Shown one piece after another: positions 10,791 through 21,654 of a stretch of DNA of 64,000 nucleotides (position 1 is the stretch's first letter; every line of letters begins with the position of its first letter). Where the stretch lies: assembly GCA_905221605.1 (NCBI GenBank), contig CAJNDS010002166.1, positions 557,764 through 621,763 on the forward strand, written 5' to 3'. The DNA comes from Symbiodinium natans. Its lineage: Eukaryota > Sar > Dinophyceae > Suessiales > Symbiodiniaceae. The position numbers were made by a program, and so were the translations under genes. Under the pieces are notes generated by a model. That model did not search any database. It saw only the letters and a list, made by a program, of their open reading frames with translations, and was not told where the DNA came from.

Positions 10791-11064
10791 CGCAAGGGCC
10801 CTCTTGTGTCGGCCCCTGAAGTCAAGGGGTGTTTGGCAGCCCAGGTCCGGCGAGGGGCAAGCAGTGCAGTATCGCGGCAGGCTGCGGGGTTTCAGGGCGT
10901 AGGATGTAAGGTTTAGGATTTAAGGTTTAGGATTTAAGGTTTAGGGTTTAAGGTTTAGGGTCCCCAAAACTCTGGCTTCATTTGTTCCAGTTCCCCCCGA
11001 CTTATGGGTATAGGGTTCGGGGAGCCATGAACCCAAAGTAAGCTCGAAACCAAACCTTAAACCC

Positions 11065-11480
11065 CACGGGGAGTACCCAACGCCAGGATTTTTCCCAGAG
11101 AGTGCCAGGAGTGCCTTGGTTCAGAGAATTCCCAAACAGTCCCCCTGAAGTGCCCAACCGCAGAGTATTTCCTGGGGTGATCAATTTTTGAGAGGGCCGC
11201 CTGGAGTGCCCAACCTCAGAGTGTCCCCTAGAGTGCCCAACCCCCCGGGAGTGCACAATCCCATGGTCCGATGGTATTTGCAGACAGTCTTGCCACTGCC
11301 TAACCCCGTGTATCTTCAGAGAGTCCCCTGGAGTGCCCAACTCCAGAGTCTACCCACATTCTCCCGGAGTGCCCAACTGGGCCCCAGAGAATCTCCAAAA
11401 AGTCCCGGAAGCTCCCCCCAAAGTATTATCTCAGAGTTTCCGGAGTTCCCACCCTCCTCCCCAGAGAGTAATATCCAACC
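11065..11480. repeat. Degenerate tandem repeat with GGAGTGCCCAAC core
   Basis: The core GGAGTGCCCAAC, followed by CAGAG and TCCCC segments, recurs about eight times with 30-50 bp spacing, many substitutions and indels. It is flanked by telomere-like DNA. Open frames across it are by-products of the repeat. Confidence 0.6.
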
Positions 11481-11929
11481 CCAGACAAGAAGCCCTGGTT
11501 TAGGGTTTAGGGTTTCGGGTTTAGGGTTTAGGGTTTAGGGTTTAGGGTTCCCCCAAGTATCCCCACAATTCCTTGGAGTGCTCAGATGTTCAGAGCAGCA
11601 CCAGCAAACCCCTGGGAGTGATGGGAGTGCTGATAGGGTTTAGGGTTTAGGGTTTAGGGTTTAGGGTTCAGGTGGCTGGACTGTAGCACTTCCCGGGTTC
11701 ACTGCACGATGACAGGCTGGTGGACAGCAACGGGGGCTTCCGAGGGACGTGGTGGAGGGAAGGCCCATCGTCTACTTTGGTTTTTCAGTGCATGCTTACG
11801 GGGCTTCGGGGGGTTAGAGGGAGGCTTGCAACTCGGCTTGCTGTGGGTTCGTGGGAAGGAAGGCATGGCAATAGTAAGAAGTTGTGATGGAAATAATGCC
11901 CCTTGCCTTCGTGACAGACTGTAATATGT

Positions 11930-12200
11930 CATTATACGGTTATAAGAATGTAGCAGGATACTGATGTAACATTATTGCAACATTGTTGTCTTTTACTTCT
12001 ATATTAGCATATCAATATACCCTTTTTTCCAGTATCATAAAATCACCATAGCAATGACATAATAATTTAAGCACATAGCGATATTGCAATCTAACCATAC
12101 GGTAAAATTGTGTAACAGTACACGAGTATATTGATCTTATAGTTTTAATGATATAGCAGTATCATGATATATATTATTACAATGGTACAGTCACGCAATC
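11930..12200. other. AT-rich tract without recognisable genes
   Basis: About 270 bp of AT-rich, imperfectly repeated ATAT/ATGATA-like sequence amid GC-richer DNA. No gene or known element seen. Confidence 0.5.
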
Positions 12201-12741
12201 ATATAGAAACATACTGGGGTTTCCGACAACTGAGAGTACCCTTTTTAAGGGTCCCTGAAGGCTTCAGGGGCTTCCATTCTTTTTTGGGCTATAAAAGGGA
12301 AATCCCAAAATATTGGGATAACAATGGCAAAAATCATATGGGAATCTAGCACGCTATCGGTAAGCCTGTGCCAGCGTGTTCCCGTCGAGCTTTCGAACTA
12401 GTGCCGAGCCCGGGGTTTAAGGGTTTGGGGTGTAGAGTGCCAGTTGTGGCCTGGAGCTTGCACCCGTACTCCCACTTGCAGCTGCCCAAAGCTCCTAAAC
12501 CCCCCCCCCCCTCCCCCCAAAGCCATAAACCCTGAACCCGATACCCTAACCCTGAACCCTAAACCCTATACACCCTAAAACCTCCGAAGGCGTGGGCGGC
12601 GTATTTCACTTCTGGCCGGCCACTGGCCCTTGAGAGTGTCGGGTCCTGGGTGTAGGGTCTAGACAGGGGCCCTAAAATTTCGGGGAAGTCCATGTCCGCC
12701 CCAAACCCTCAACCCTAAGCCCCTCTGCCCTGAACCCTCAA

Positions 12742-12823
12742 ACCCAGCAGCCTCAAGGCGAGACGGGCTGTCAAGAAGGCATATGACAAGTCACCATCTC
12801 AGAGGAGCCAGAAGAGCACGGAG
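12742..12823 (+). CDS. Possible basic exon
   Basis: A plus-strand open frame reads ARRAVKKAYDKSPSQRSQKS and then TE, ending at GAG before GTGCGG, a good donor. It could be a basic linker or nuclear-targeting segment. No domain seen. A TTTAGGG array follows 40 bp downstream, in the presumed intron. Confidence 0.35.
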
Positions 12824-12860
12824 GTGCGGGCCTGAGGTTGCCGTGAAGGTTTGGAGTTGG

Positions 12861-13010
12861 GTTTAAGGTTTAGGGTTTGGGTTTAGGGTTTAGGGTTTAG
12901 GGTTTAGGGTTTAGGGTTTAGGGTTTAGGGTTTAGGGTTTAGGGTTTAGGGTTTAGGGTTTAGGGTCTAGGGTCTAGGGTCTAGGGTTTAGGGTTTAGGG
13001 TTTGAGGGTT
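12861..13010. repeat. TTTAGGG array, about 20 units
   Basis: One of the longest runs on the plus strand, with three consecutive TCTAGGG variants near its 3' end. Confidence 0.95.
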
Positions 13011-13700
13011 GTTTAGAGGGTCTTTCGGGTCGGCCTGACATGCTAGCCTTTGAGCCTGCACTAAAGTCAAAAAGGGTTTGGGGGTTAGGGGCCCTCAACC
13101 CTAAACCCTGAGTGCTAAACCCTAAACCCTAGACCTTAAACCCTTCTTGCAATCTTGGAAGGGTTAGATTTTGGTCTGTGGAATCTTTAAGGAGCTCGAC
13201 TTGCAGGTTCACAGGCATCTTCAATTGGGTTTTTGAATAGACTTCTAATTGGCTATTGCCTGCATTGGAGTACTTGCAACCCTACATATAACTTCCCATC
13301 CCCCCCCCCCCCCCCCCCCCAAGGCCTAACTCCCCAACATGCGCAGGCGCTAAACGGATGCAGGGGGCCACTTACAGGGCACTTAAACAGACGGCAACGC
13401 ACCGGGCGGAGAGATCATGAGAACGAGCTCAACCCTAAACTACGACTCTAAAACCTACGGGTGGTGCGACCACAAGAGTGCTGCGACTTAGACGGGGGGT
13501 TTCACGATCCTCTCTAGAAGAGATTACCCCAAGGCCTAGGCCGGCATCCTTTGGTGGGCGGAAACGCCCATGAACATTGTCCGTCCCACAGCCCTGGTGT
13601 GTCACATGGTAATTATTGCCGCTGGGAGGTGAGACGTCCTAAACCCAAGCCTTACGTAAGCCCTAAACCCTCTCTACCATATATTTACACCTTAATTGTA

Positions 13701-14016
13701 TTTTCAAAATTTGGCCGCTTTATTTTCAGAATTTGGCCGCTTTATTTTCAGAATGAGCCAAAATCAGGCCAAAGGCTAATTGAATTTCAGAATTTGGCCG
13801 CTTTATTTTCAGAATTTGGCCGCTTTATGTTCAGAATTTGGCCGTTTTATTTTCAGAATTTGGCCGCTTTATTTTCAGAATTTGGCCGCTTCAGAATTTA
13901 GCCGCTTTATTTTCAGAATTTGGCCGTTTTTTTTCATAATTTGGCCGCTTTATTTTCAGAGTTTGGCCGCTTTATTTTCAGAATTTGGCCGCTTTATTTT
14001 CAGAATTTGGCCGTTT
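13701..14016. repeat. 22-bp tandem repeat, about 14 copies
   Basis: Unit CAGAATTTGGCCGCTTTATT plus two T residues, repeated with a few truncated units. The units are directly adjacent with no spacers, so this is not a CRISPR array. Open frames here repeat an F-R-I-W-P-L-Y pattern that comes from the DNA repeat. Confidence 0.9.
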
Positions 14017-14113
14017 TTGGCTTTCTCAATGTAGTGGGATTCTCTGGGTGGGTGGGTGTTATATCCGAGCCGTAAATAAAGCTTAACCATAAAGCTGCTC
14101 GACCCGGAGTGCT

Positions 14114-14239
14114 GAACCCTAAACCCTAAACCCTAAACCCTAAACCCTAAACCCTAAACCCTAAACCCTAAACCCTAAACCCTAAACCCTAAACCCTGAA
14201 CCCTGAACCCTGAACCCTAAACCCTAAACCCTCAACCCT
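14114..14239. repeat. CCCTAAA array, about 17 units
   Basis: Mostly perfect CCCTAAA units with three CCCTGAA variants. Confidence 0.95.
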
Positions 14240-14351
14240 ACCGGACTGTTTTGCCCGCGGCCCAGCAGGAGACTGCTCCACCGACTTGCCTCAATGGCCA
14301 CGACCTGCAGACCTTGGACATAAACAGGCGTGCAAAATGCGCAGTGTATCG

Positions 14352-14825
14352 TATATATGATATCGTAAAAAACTGTACGGTACATAGTAAAAAGTATGTA
14401 GTATAAGGTATATAGTATATAGTATATAGTATATAGTATATAGTATATAGTATATAGCATATAGTATATAGTCTATAGTATATAGTATATAGTATATAGT
14501 ATATAGTATATATTATATGGAATATAGTATATAGTATATAGTATGTCGTATATAGTATATGGTATGTAGTATGTAGCATGTAGAATGTAAATGTAGTACA
14601 TAGTATGTAGTATGCAATATGTAGTATGTAGTAGGTAATAGCTTGTCACAAGCTAGTAGGTAGTAGGTGGTAGTAGGTAGTAGGTAGTAGGTAGCATGTA
14701 GTATGTAGGATGTAGCATGTAGCATGCAGAATGTAGTATGTAGCATGTAGTATGTAGCATGCAGAAGGTTGTATGCAACACTCAGTATGTAGTAGGCAAT
14801 ATATAGTATGTCGTATGTAGTATAA
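14352..14825. repeat. TATAGTA / TGTAGTA microsatellite region
   Basis: The 7-mer TATAGTA repeats almost perfectly at about 14405-14520, then grades into diverged TGTAGTA, GTAGGTA and GCATGTA forms. This suggests one array with older edges. Confidence 0.9.
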
Positions 14826-14859
14826 GCTACTCGCTGTGTACGAGTCACTGTTTATGATT

Positions 14860-15175
14860 TTCTACTTGCTATTCACGGTTGCTATGTACTAGTTACTACT
14901 ATTTGCCATGTTGTTTGTCATTTATTCTTGCCTATAACAACTATTAGCTGCTTTTTCGATGATCAATGCTACCGGTACTACGATTATTTCTATTCCTACC
15001 ATTTGTACTGCCATTGCAACTTTTTCGAAGTACTCTCACTCCTTTTTCTATCTTATTGCCATTGCTACCACTGTTTCTATTCCTATCGCTGCTATTGTTA
15101 TGTATTGTCATCACTTCGATTACTGAATCTGTAGTGTTACTATGACTAGTATTCTTATTATTATTGCTGCTACCA
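14860..15175. other. Low-complexity pyrimidine/AT-rich tract
   Basis: TATT, CTACT and CATTG-like triplet patterns continue the decay of the neighbouring microsatellite. No gene seen. Confidence 0.5.
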
Positions 15176-15299
15176 CACAAGGCAGTCTTGTCGTCTTGTT
15201 TGCGCGGACCCTAGAATCCACAAAGGAGACGTCGCTGTGTTGAAGTCGTATGTCCAGCCGTCGGGGAGGCAATATGCACTCACAGCGGATGCCTGCCCG

Positions 15300-15975
15300 G
15301 ACCTGGAACTGCTAAGCCCCGGGCCGTGGACAGAAGCACTGCAAGCAGAGAGGGTAGATGTATCTGGCAAAGGAGAAAATGCTTCCTTTGCGGTTCATAT
15401 CCAAGCAAAACCACAGCGGATGGAGAATGACCTCCATATCACCACGGAAGTCCAACACCCCCTCGCGATCTTCAGGACTACAATCGCTGACAAATGCGGG
15501 AAGAACATCCAAAGTGATGGCCTTGCCGCGCCGCATCTTCACGACCAGCTGCATACAGGGTGCACAGGCGTAGCACAAGGTGGAGCATCGACTCCTGGGC
15601 AGCATCTTCACGAAATCGAAAACAGCACCCGGTGGACCCACTGGCTTGTTCTGAACGTTGTCGTGTGGCCGTCCGGCATCTTCTTGCCTGAAGAGCATGT
15701 CTAGTTCGTGCAGGACAACTGCAGTTCAATCCTGTTTGTGTCATTTCGGAAATCGACGTGTTTCACGCCTATAGCGGCCGTGGGGTTTGTTGACCCACTG
15801 CGAAGCGGTCCCCACAGATCGTGCCGCCGCAGGGTATTGAGCTCGTCACGCAGCTGCGCCAGCAAACGCATCCCACGACCATGTTGGTACACCACCGGGT
15901 GGGTGCTGTCCACGCGGTGATCAATCGTCATTTCTGCCAAAGCACAAATGAACCAAGTAGGCTTCGCAGCCAACA
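15300..15975 (-). CDS. Possible minus-strand coding region, unrecognised
   Basis: Several minus-strand open frames tile 15300-15975 in non-repetitive, GC-rich DNA. The upstream one includes RLLAQLRDELNTLRRHDLWG and GVKHVDFRNDTNRIE and ends at 15701. Another includes VKMLPRSRCSTLCYACAPC and DVLPAFVSDCSPEDREGVLD. They are in different frames, so introns or frameshifts would be needed. The plus strand also has a 155-codon frame. No domain is recognised. This is the largest repeat-free segment between 5 and 18 kb. Confidence 0.3.
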
Positions 15976-16151
15976 GTTTTTTGAAAAGGCTGTTCCCCTC
16001 TGGCCATTCCAGTGCAGGCTTTCAAGCAACATTTAGGGTTTGGGCTTATGGTTTTGGGGTTTAGGATGTAGGGTTTGGGATTTGGGTTTAGGGTAATGGG
16101 GTTTAGGGGTTTACGGGTTTGGGGTTTAGAGTCTTCATTTTTCAGCATCGA

Positions 16152-16230
16152 TGGCAGGGACACCCATTGGCATTGCCACGGTGCCGAGCTGGAAGGTGGA
16201 TGCAAACGTGGCAGCCCCGCGCCTAAACCC
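16152..16230 (+). CDS. Possible exon, unrecognised
   Basis: The open frame begins ATGGCAGGG and reads MAGTPIGIATVPSWKVDANV then AAPR, before telomere-like DNA. Composition is the only support. Confidence 0.3.
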
Positions 16231-16708
16231 CAAACCCTAAACCCTAAACCCTGAACCCTGAACCCTAAACCCTAAACCCTAAACCCGAAACCCTAATCTG
16301 CCAAGGCCAAGGGACTGCAGGCTTTAGGGCTTAGGGCGTACAGCGCTTCGCGGCTGGAAGGGTTGGAGGCTCAGGGTTTTGGGGCAAGACTTTCCTAAAC
16401 CCCCCAAACCCCCCCCAACCCTAAACCGAAACTCCAGACTTCGCCATCCGCTGAGTTTCTGACCTCTACCAGACCACAGGCATGCACCACCGCTGCGAGG
16501 CATGCCAGTTCAGAAGTTTTGGGGTAGAAAGGGGCTATGTAGGTAGGATTTGGGTGTAAGATCTAAGGCTGTTAAAAGGTTGAAGGTTTGGGGTTTCCCT
16601 CAACGAAGGAACCCTGGACCCTGCTTCCTTGTAAGGTTTAGGCTTGGGCTGCGGGGTATCAGTGGCTTTTGTTGTACTTTGCGATGTGCACAGGAGTTTC
16701 GGACTGCC

Positions 16709-16766
16709 CTAAACCCTAAACCCTAAACCCTAAACCCTAAACCCTAAACCCTAAACCCTAAACCCG
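16709..16766. repeat. CCCTAAA array
   Basis: About 8 perfect units on the plus strand. Confidence 0.95.
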
Positions 16767-17020
16767 ATACTTCCACAGCCTAAGCCTTGAACCCTACTCT
16801 GTAGTTACATGTATGTTTGTGTTTACATTCGTAAACATATTTGCATGTATATACTTGCATCTGTATCTATACTTGTCAGCATATTTTTATGCATATTGAT
16901 GTTTATGTTTATATTGGTTTATATCTAAGTGTATGTGTATATCTGCATGAATATTTGCAATTGTATCTAGTTTGTCTGTATATATACGTATAGTTCTTAT
17001 GTATATCTGTTTTTGTATAC

Positions 17021-17024
<4 letters not shown>

Positions 17025-17053
<29 letters not shown>

Positions 17054-17136
17054 TGTATGTATGTATGTATGTATGTATGTATGTATGTATGTATGTATGT
17101 ATGTATGTATGTATGTATGTATGTATGTATGTATGT
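17025..17136. repeat. ATGT tetranucleotide microsatellite, about 28 units
   Basis: A perfect (ATGT)n run, embedded in diverged TATG/TATA sequence from about 16800. The Tyr/Ile/His and Met/Tyr/Val/Cys runs in open frames across it are artefacts. Confidence 0.95.
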
Positions 17137-17156
17137 GTCTATATGTATATGAAGGT

Positions 17157-17220
17157 CTGCAAGTTCGACCTCTGTGACCGCTGCTTTGAAGCCCGACGCG
17201 TTGCTGCGCCGACCCCAGAC
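17157..17220 (+). CDS. Possible zinc-finger exon (ZZ-like CxxC pattern)
   Basis: After an AAG, the plus-strand frame reads VCKFDLCDRCFEARRVAAPT and then PD, ending at GAC before GTGAGC, a strong donor. The F-D-L-C-D-x-C segment resembles the second zinc-binding pair of ZZ-type or related treble-clef fingers. The first Cys pair would have to be on an upstream exon, not found here. It directly follows the ATGT microsatellite, which would then be intronic. Confidence 0.4.
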
Positions 17221-17407
17221 GTGAGCCATGGAGTTGTAGCTTCGTATTGCAGTGCTTTACAGAGGAGGCTGTTAGAGTGCATCGTTCAGTGCTTAGGGTT
17301 TTCCGGTTAGAGTTTTGGGTTTTGAGTTTAAGAGCTCAGAGTTCTGCGGGGGTTCAGGGCTCGGTATGGGGTTCATCTGTTGCGTCACTGGGTTCTGTGG
17401 AGATATC

Positions 17408-17508
17408 GCGGGTTTACGAGAACCAGGGACCCCGAATACAGACCCCAAGTAGTCACATCCCGTTGTAATCAGGACCCCAAGAAGGTACCCCGAATATCGT
17501 AAACCCCC
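17408..17508. mobile_element. Short inverted-repeat element, family A
   Basis: Starts GCGGGTTTACGAG and ends TCGTAAACCCCC, so the ends are inverted complements. The inner part carries the family pattern GGGACCCC, GACCCCAAGTAGT, AGGACCCCAAGAAGGTACCC. It is about 101 bp, with no coding capacity. It is MITE-like by structure. Target duplications could not be made out. Confidence 0.55.
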
Positions 17509-17522
17509 AATGGTGCTCAACC

Positions 17523-17612
17523 TCAAACTCTGTCGTCGAGGCTGGCCGTCGGAGAACGCCGAATCTCAACGCGGAGCCTTGGCGCAAGCCCTTCAGCGCG
17601 CGCTCGCGGCCG
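17523..17612 (+). CDS. Possible exon, unrecognised
   Basis: The plus-strand frame reads RGWPSENAESQRGALAQALQ then RALAAVPE, a helix-like composition in unique sequence between family A element DNA and a telomere-like tract. Boundaries unknown. Confidence 0.25.
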
Positions 17613-18307
17613 TACCCGAATCCCGAAACCCGAACGACCCGAGTGACCCCAACGACCTAGACCCTAAACCCTAACCCTAAAGCCTAAAGCCCGATAGACC
17701 CGACACAGGAAACCCTAAACCGTAAACCCGAAGCCCCAAACAGTAAGCCCCAAACCCGCCCCAAACCCTACCCCATTTAGTTGAGGCTCGGCGGTCGGGT
17801 TTAGGGTTTAGGGTTTACGGTTCAGGTTTAGGGTTTGGGGTTTGGGTTTAGCGTTCAGGGTTTGCAGGACATTATCCTAGCCGCGAGTTTCAGTTTGGGT
17901 TCGTAGAGTCAGGGAGAGTTATCTTGTGGATTCTCCAGTTGCTTTTGTTTCTGTGGGTGTTTTAAACATCCCATGAAATTCGAGAAGTAGGCACCCTGTT
18001 CTGGTTCCTTTCCAGGAAACCCAGCTCCCGAATTCTTGCTTTCCTTGCTAAGTACCAGCAAGTTAGCTATGCTTTCCCTGAACCTTTTTTTCCTCTAAAC
18101 CCTAAACCCTATTTTCCGGGCTGGCAGTGGGTCTTGGCTGTCCGAGTTGAGGACCGTTCTTGTTAAGCCACAACCCTGACCTTAACTTCTATAAACCATA
18201 AGTTGAAGAGAAAGTATCCAGCAAGCCGAGGACAAACTGGACTTTTGGTACCGTCAACTTCGGGGGGCTCCATTCAGCTTCGCTGCTCCTGGGTTGTTCT
18301 CTGTGAG

Positions 18308-18342
18308 GGTTCTCTCTCTCTCTCTCCCTCTCGCTCTCTCTC

Positions 18343-18373
<31 letters not shown>

Positions 18374-18374
18374 T

Positions 18375-18412
<38 letters not shown>
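18308..18412. repeat. CT dinucleotide microsatellite
   Basis: (CT)n with a few C and TT interruptions, upstream of the DUF4116-type exon. It is probably intronic: a pyrimidine tract 5' of exon sequence. Confidence 0.95.
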
Positions 18413-18414
<2 letters not shown>

Positions 18415-18550
18415 CTTGATAGGGAAGGTGCGAATTAGGGCCCCGCAGAGCTCCCGGAAGAAAGAGCAAGCTTTGCAAAGGCTGCAGTGCCTTTCTTTTT
18501 CTGGGTCCGCATGGGTCAGCGCCGAGGCTGTGCTCCCCGGCCACCCGCAG

Positions 18551-18893
18551 GTCGTGCTGGCTGCTGTGAAGTTGCATGGTTACGCCCTGGAGTATGCCTC
18601 CGAAGAGCTCAAAAACGACCGGGAGTTCCTCTTAGAAGCCGTGCGCGAGACCAAAGCTTCGTGGTTGGCCCACTTCGCCTCAGAGAGTCTGCGGGAGGAC
18701 CCCAGCTTCCGGGCGGAGTGTAGTCAAGCGGCTGGGACCGGCTTGGTGTTTACCTACTACGAGAGCTACGACTGCCTCGACTACATGCGGACATGCTTTC
18801 CGACGGCAGCTGCTTCTGTGCCAGGTGGCCAAGCGTACGCTGAGGTCATGGAGAAGATGAAGGTGCGCGAGGGCAGCGGCCTGGCATGCACGG
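18551..18893 (+). CDS. DUF4116-type repeat protein, exon
   Basis: An exon beginning after CCGCAG at 18550, in frame VVLAAVKLHGYALEYASEEL, followed by KNDREFLLEAVRETKASW. This is the DUF4116 signature: alternating 'VLAAVKxxGxAL' and 'ASEELKNDREFVLxAV' segments. The second half (GLVFTYYESYDCLDYMRTCF and VPGGQAYAEVMEKM) looks like the conserved tail seen with such repeats in dinoflagellate proteins, from memory of the family rather than a search. The frame is also open upstream to about 18421, so the exon could start earlier. The last in-frame base before the inferred splice is 18893. The function of the family is unknown. Confidence 0.6.
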
Positions 18894-19081
18894 GAGAGGT
18901 TCGGATCCGGTCTGAGATAACCCTAAACCCTAAACCCTAAACCCTAAACCCCAAACCCTAAACTCTAAACCCTAAACCCTAAACCCCTAAACCCCTAAAC
19001 CCTAAACCCTAAACCCTAAACCCCTAAACCCTAAACCCTAAACCCGAGCCTATGGGGACGGTGCACTGATCGTTTTCCCAG
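18894..19081 (+). other. Intron with non-canonical GA donor, filled by CCCTAAA repeats
   Basis: The reading frame of the two exons joins without a stop only if the intron runs from 18894 (GAGAGG) to 19081 (CCCAG), followed by G. The GT at 18899 would break the downstream frame. About 130 of the 188 bp (18919-19046) are CCCTAAA units. The intron is inferred from phase; no transcript is available. Confidence 0.45.
18919..19046. repeat. CCCTAAA array within an intron
   Basis: About 18 units, some CCCCTAAA. It sits between two exons of the DUF4116-type gene. Confidence 0.9.
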
Positions 19082-19181
19082 GCACAGCGACCGTCTGGTT
19101 TGACCAACAGCTGGTCTTCGGCCACACAGCTGACAGCGGCAAGTGGCTGCACCCGAATCGCGACTGCGGGAGAGACACTAG
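19082..19181 (+). CDS. DUF4116-type gene, following exon
   Basis: It begins after CCCAG and reads TATVWFDQQLVFGHTADSGK, then WLHPNRDCGRDT, up to AG before GTAGGC, a strong donor at 19182. The first codon is completed by the last base of the preceding exon, giving ACTGTATVWF across the junction. Repeats and stops lie on both sides, so this is a clear coding island. A later exon may lie at about 19396-19486 (frame KWASVVESRNHRRIPEVGER), but the phase could not be confirmed. Confidence 0.55.
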
Positions 19182-19271
19182 GTAGGCCTTGGGACATTTT
19201 ACAGATTCCGTTTTTTTGGGGCTTTTAAGGGGACGAAAAGAAGGAATCTTTCTCAGAGGGTTTAATATTTA

Positions 19272-19371
19272 AAGGCCATCCTAGGATAGAGTCTAAAATT
19301 AGGGACATTTTTCAGAGCGTTTAGGGTTTAGGGTTTAGGGTTTAGGGTTGAAGGCCAGCCTAGGATAGAGT
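19272..19371. repeat. TTTAGGG array between imperfect ~20-bp direct repeats
   Basis: AAGGCCAKCCTAGGATAG begins at both 19272 and 19351. A short TTTAGGG array (19320-19349) and about 28 bp of other DNA lie between them. Confidence 0.7.
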
Positions 19372-21444
19372 GCCGGTCCCACCGGCCGATGGTCGGGATG
19401 CCAAGTGGGCCTCCGTGGTCGAGTCGCGGAACCACCGGCGCATTCCAGAAGTGGGCGAGCGCTTTCCCTGCCACTTGGGCCTTAGGGTTTAGGGTTTAGG
19501 GTTTAGGGTTTAGGGCTTAGGGTTTAGGGTTTAGGGTGAGAATCCCAAGTTTCACCTGTAGCTCCCCTTGGAGAACCATACCTGCAAGAGGTATGAGGGT
19601 TTAGGGTTTAGGGATGGAGCAGCCTCCCCCCCCCCTCCCCCTCAAGTGAGGCTGGTGCTGCCACTGGTTGCGGCTGGTTCGGCAGCGCCACGCGGAGGGC
19701 TGCGTGATCTGCTGCACAGTGTCGAACATTTTCTCCCACGTGCCTCGGAAAAGGGTTGAACTCTGAATCCTGAACGGTGAACTCCAACTGCTCCACAAGC
19801 TAACCAACCCTGCGCTAAAGGCTAAACGCAAACCAAAGCCTAAAGCCTAAACCCTAAATGAGGGTATCCTCAAACTCTGCCGTCGGTCATTGTCAAACGG
19901 GAGCGGCGTTTGTGGTGATCTTGGGGGATTTTCAAAGCATTATCTTGGGTGGACTGGAAGAAAGTTTGAAAGTTCTATGGGCGTGCTATGTCACTCACAT
20001 AACCCACAATTTTTAACAGGCTCCCCCCTTCCATTGCCAAAATTTTGCGGAGACGCCTTCAAGCTCGAAAGCCCCGATGCCATGAACCTCTACACACCCC
20101 CCCCAAAGCCCTCAACCCCAAGCACCGAGCCCCAATCCCGAAACCCTAAACCCCCAAGCCCTTAACCCCAAACCGAGCCCGCACTTGCCAAACCCCTCAA
20201 ATCCCCACAGTTCCCCAGGGCCAAGCAGACCAAAAAACAAATGCGACTCTGTAGACCCCAACGACTTCCAAACTCCCGCAAGCCACCCAAACACGCTAAA
20301 CCCTTGACGCGAAGCTTGAAAGCCTAAACCCTTGACCCCAATTTCTAGAACCCCAAACCCCAAACCCTAAACCCCAAACCCTAAACCCCAAACCCTCAAC
20401 CCCAAAACCCCAAACCACCCAGTCTTGGGTGGAGCGATTTGGCGCTGGATCTTCGGAGCTCTCGGACGCAGTGGCGGAGGAACTTGGCTTGCCCCCGAGA
20501 CTTTGACGCAGGACTTGGAGGGGTTTAGGGTTTAGGGTTTAGAGTTTAGGGTTTAAGGTTTAGGGTTTGAGGTGTAGCATCGGTCAGCTGGACGCAGCAG
20601 TGTGAAGACATGATCAATTCAAGGCCACCCAATCACCATTCACGTGTCGAATAGGTTAAAACTCTTGGCAAACTTTTGACGAGTGGGACACTTTGGGTCA
20701 CTTGGAATACTGGGAGATTTGGGAGACTTCGGACACTAGGAATCCCTAGCATACAGCAGCTTCCAAAGAGGGTTGCCAGGGCCAACTTTTACGACAGTTG
20801 CAAACCTTCAGTGGTTGGACTTGTGGGGCTAGCAGGCAAAGGAAACCCCCCCTCAGGTTTTTGCGCAGGGGACGGTCCGGGCCGAAGGGCCCTGTCATAT
20901 CCGGTGATTTTGGGGGGTTGCTATTTAGGGGGTGCTTTGGGGTGCTTTCGGGTGCTTTGGGGTGCTTTTGGAGGGTGCTTGGCCCTGAGTTTAGGCTGTA
21001 GGGTTGCAATCCCTTCCCATCCTCCAGATGTACTTATGTGCTTTCCTGCATTAAGAATGTCAGCTTCACCACTTGCCTTCTTTTGGGGCGTGCATCATGA
21101 TGGGAAGGGGATACGGGTGTTGGGTTTGGTTGTTCATTGTTTAGGGTTGTGGGTTTGACGTCGATCGTGGAAGCTGAAGAGAATGGTGAGGCATGATTGA
21201 TGGCGCCCATCAGCCAACAGCAATATGCAATATACTAGACTGTTTATTGTCATACAAAACACTGTGACCGCACTTTGCTGTTGCATCTCATTATCCAATC
21301 CCAATGCCAACTAAGACGTCCCTTCCGCCGAAGGCATACTTTAGGGTAGTTCTTGTCCGGATAGTTAGTTGCCAGTTCCTCTCGCTACGTTGTTGCTGCG
21401 CCGAAGCAAGAAGAAGCCTTCATTCTTACCCTGCATACTCGAAA

Positions 21445-21560
21445 CCCTAAATACCCGAAATACCCGAAATACCCCAAATACCCCAAATACCCCAAACACC
21501 CTAAATACCCTCAATACCCGAAAAGTACCCTGAGTACCCTGAAGACCCGAAATATACCCT
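21445..21560. repeat. Variant repeat (ATACCCGAA / ATACCCCAA)
   Basis: A tandem 9-mer-like variant of the telomere-like repeat, with the unit AATACCC-G/C-A, about 12 units. Confidence 0.8.
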
Positions 21561-21597
21561 GTTGCCCTAACCCGCCACGGGGCTGAGGGAGAGATTC

Positions 21598-21648
21598 CAG
21601 AACGGACGCCCAGCTAGCTGGGGCGAAGGCCGCATCCAGGTGAGCCGG
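21598..21648 (+). CDS. Possible short exon
   Basis: The frame LRERFQNGRPASWGEGRIQ is followed directly by GTGAGCC, a strong donor. Upstream is the variant repeat, downstream the G-rich tract. No domain recognised. Confidence 0.3.
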
Positions 21649-21654
21649 AGCCAA

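Noticed and set aside
13701-14016. Regular 22-bp repeats as a CRISPR array
   Set aside because: The units are directly adjacent with no unique spacers, there are no cas genes, and the window is eukaryotic.
16909-17310. Long open frames of Tyr/Ile/His/Thr or Met/Tyr/Val/Cys repeats
   Set aside because: Direct products of the ATGT microsatellite; only the short 3' segment at 17157-17220 looks coding.
18254-18577. Arg/Glu-repeat minus-strand ORF
   Set aside because: A product of the CT microsatellite.
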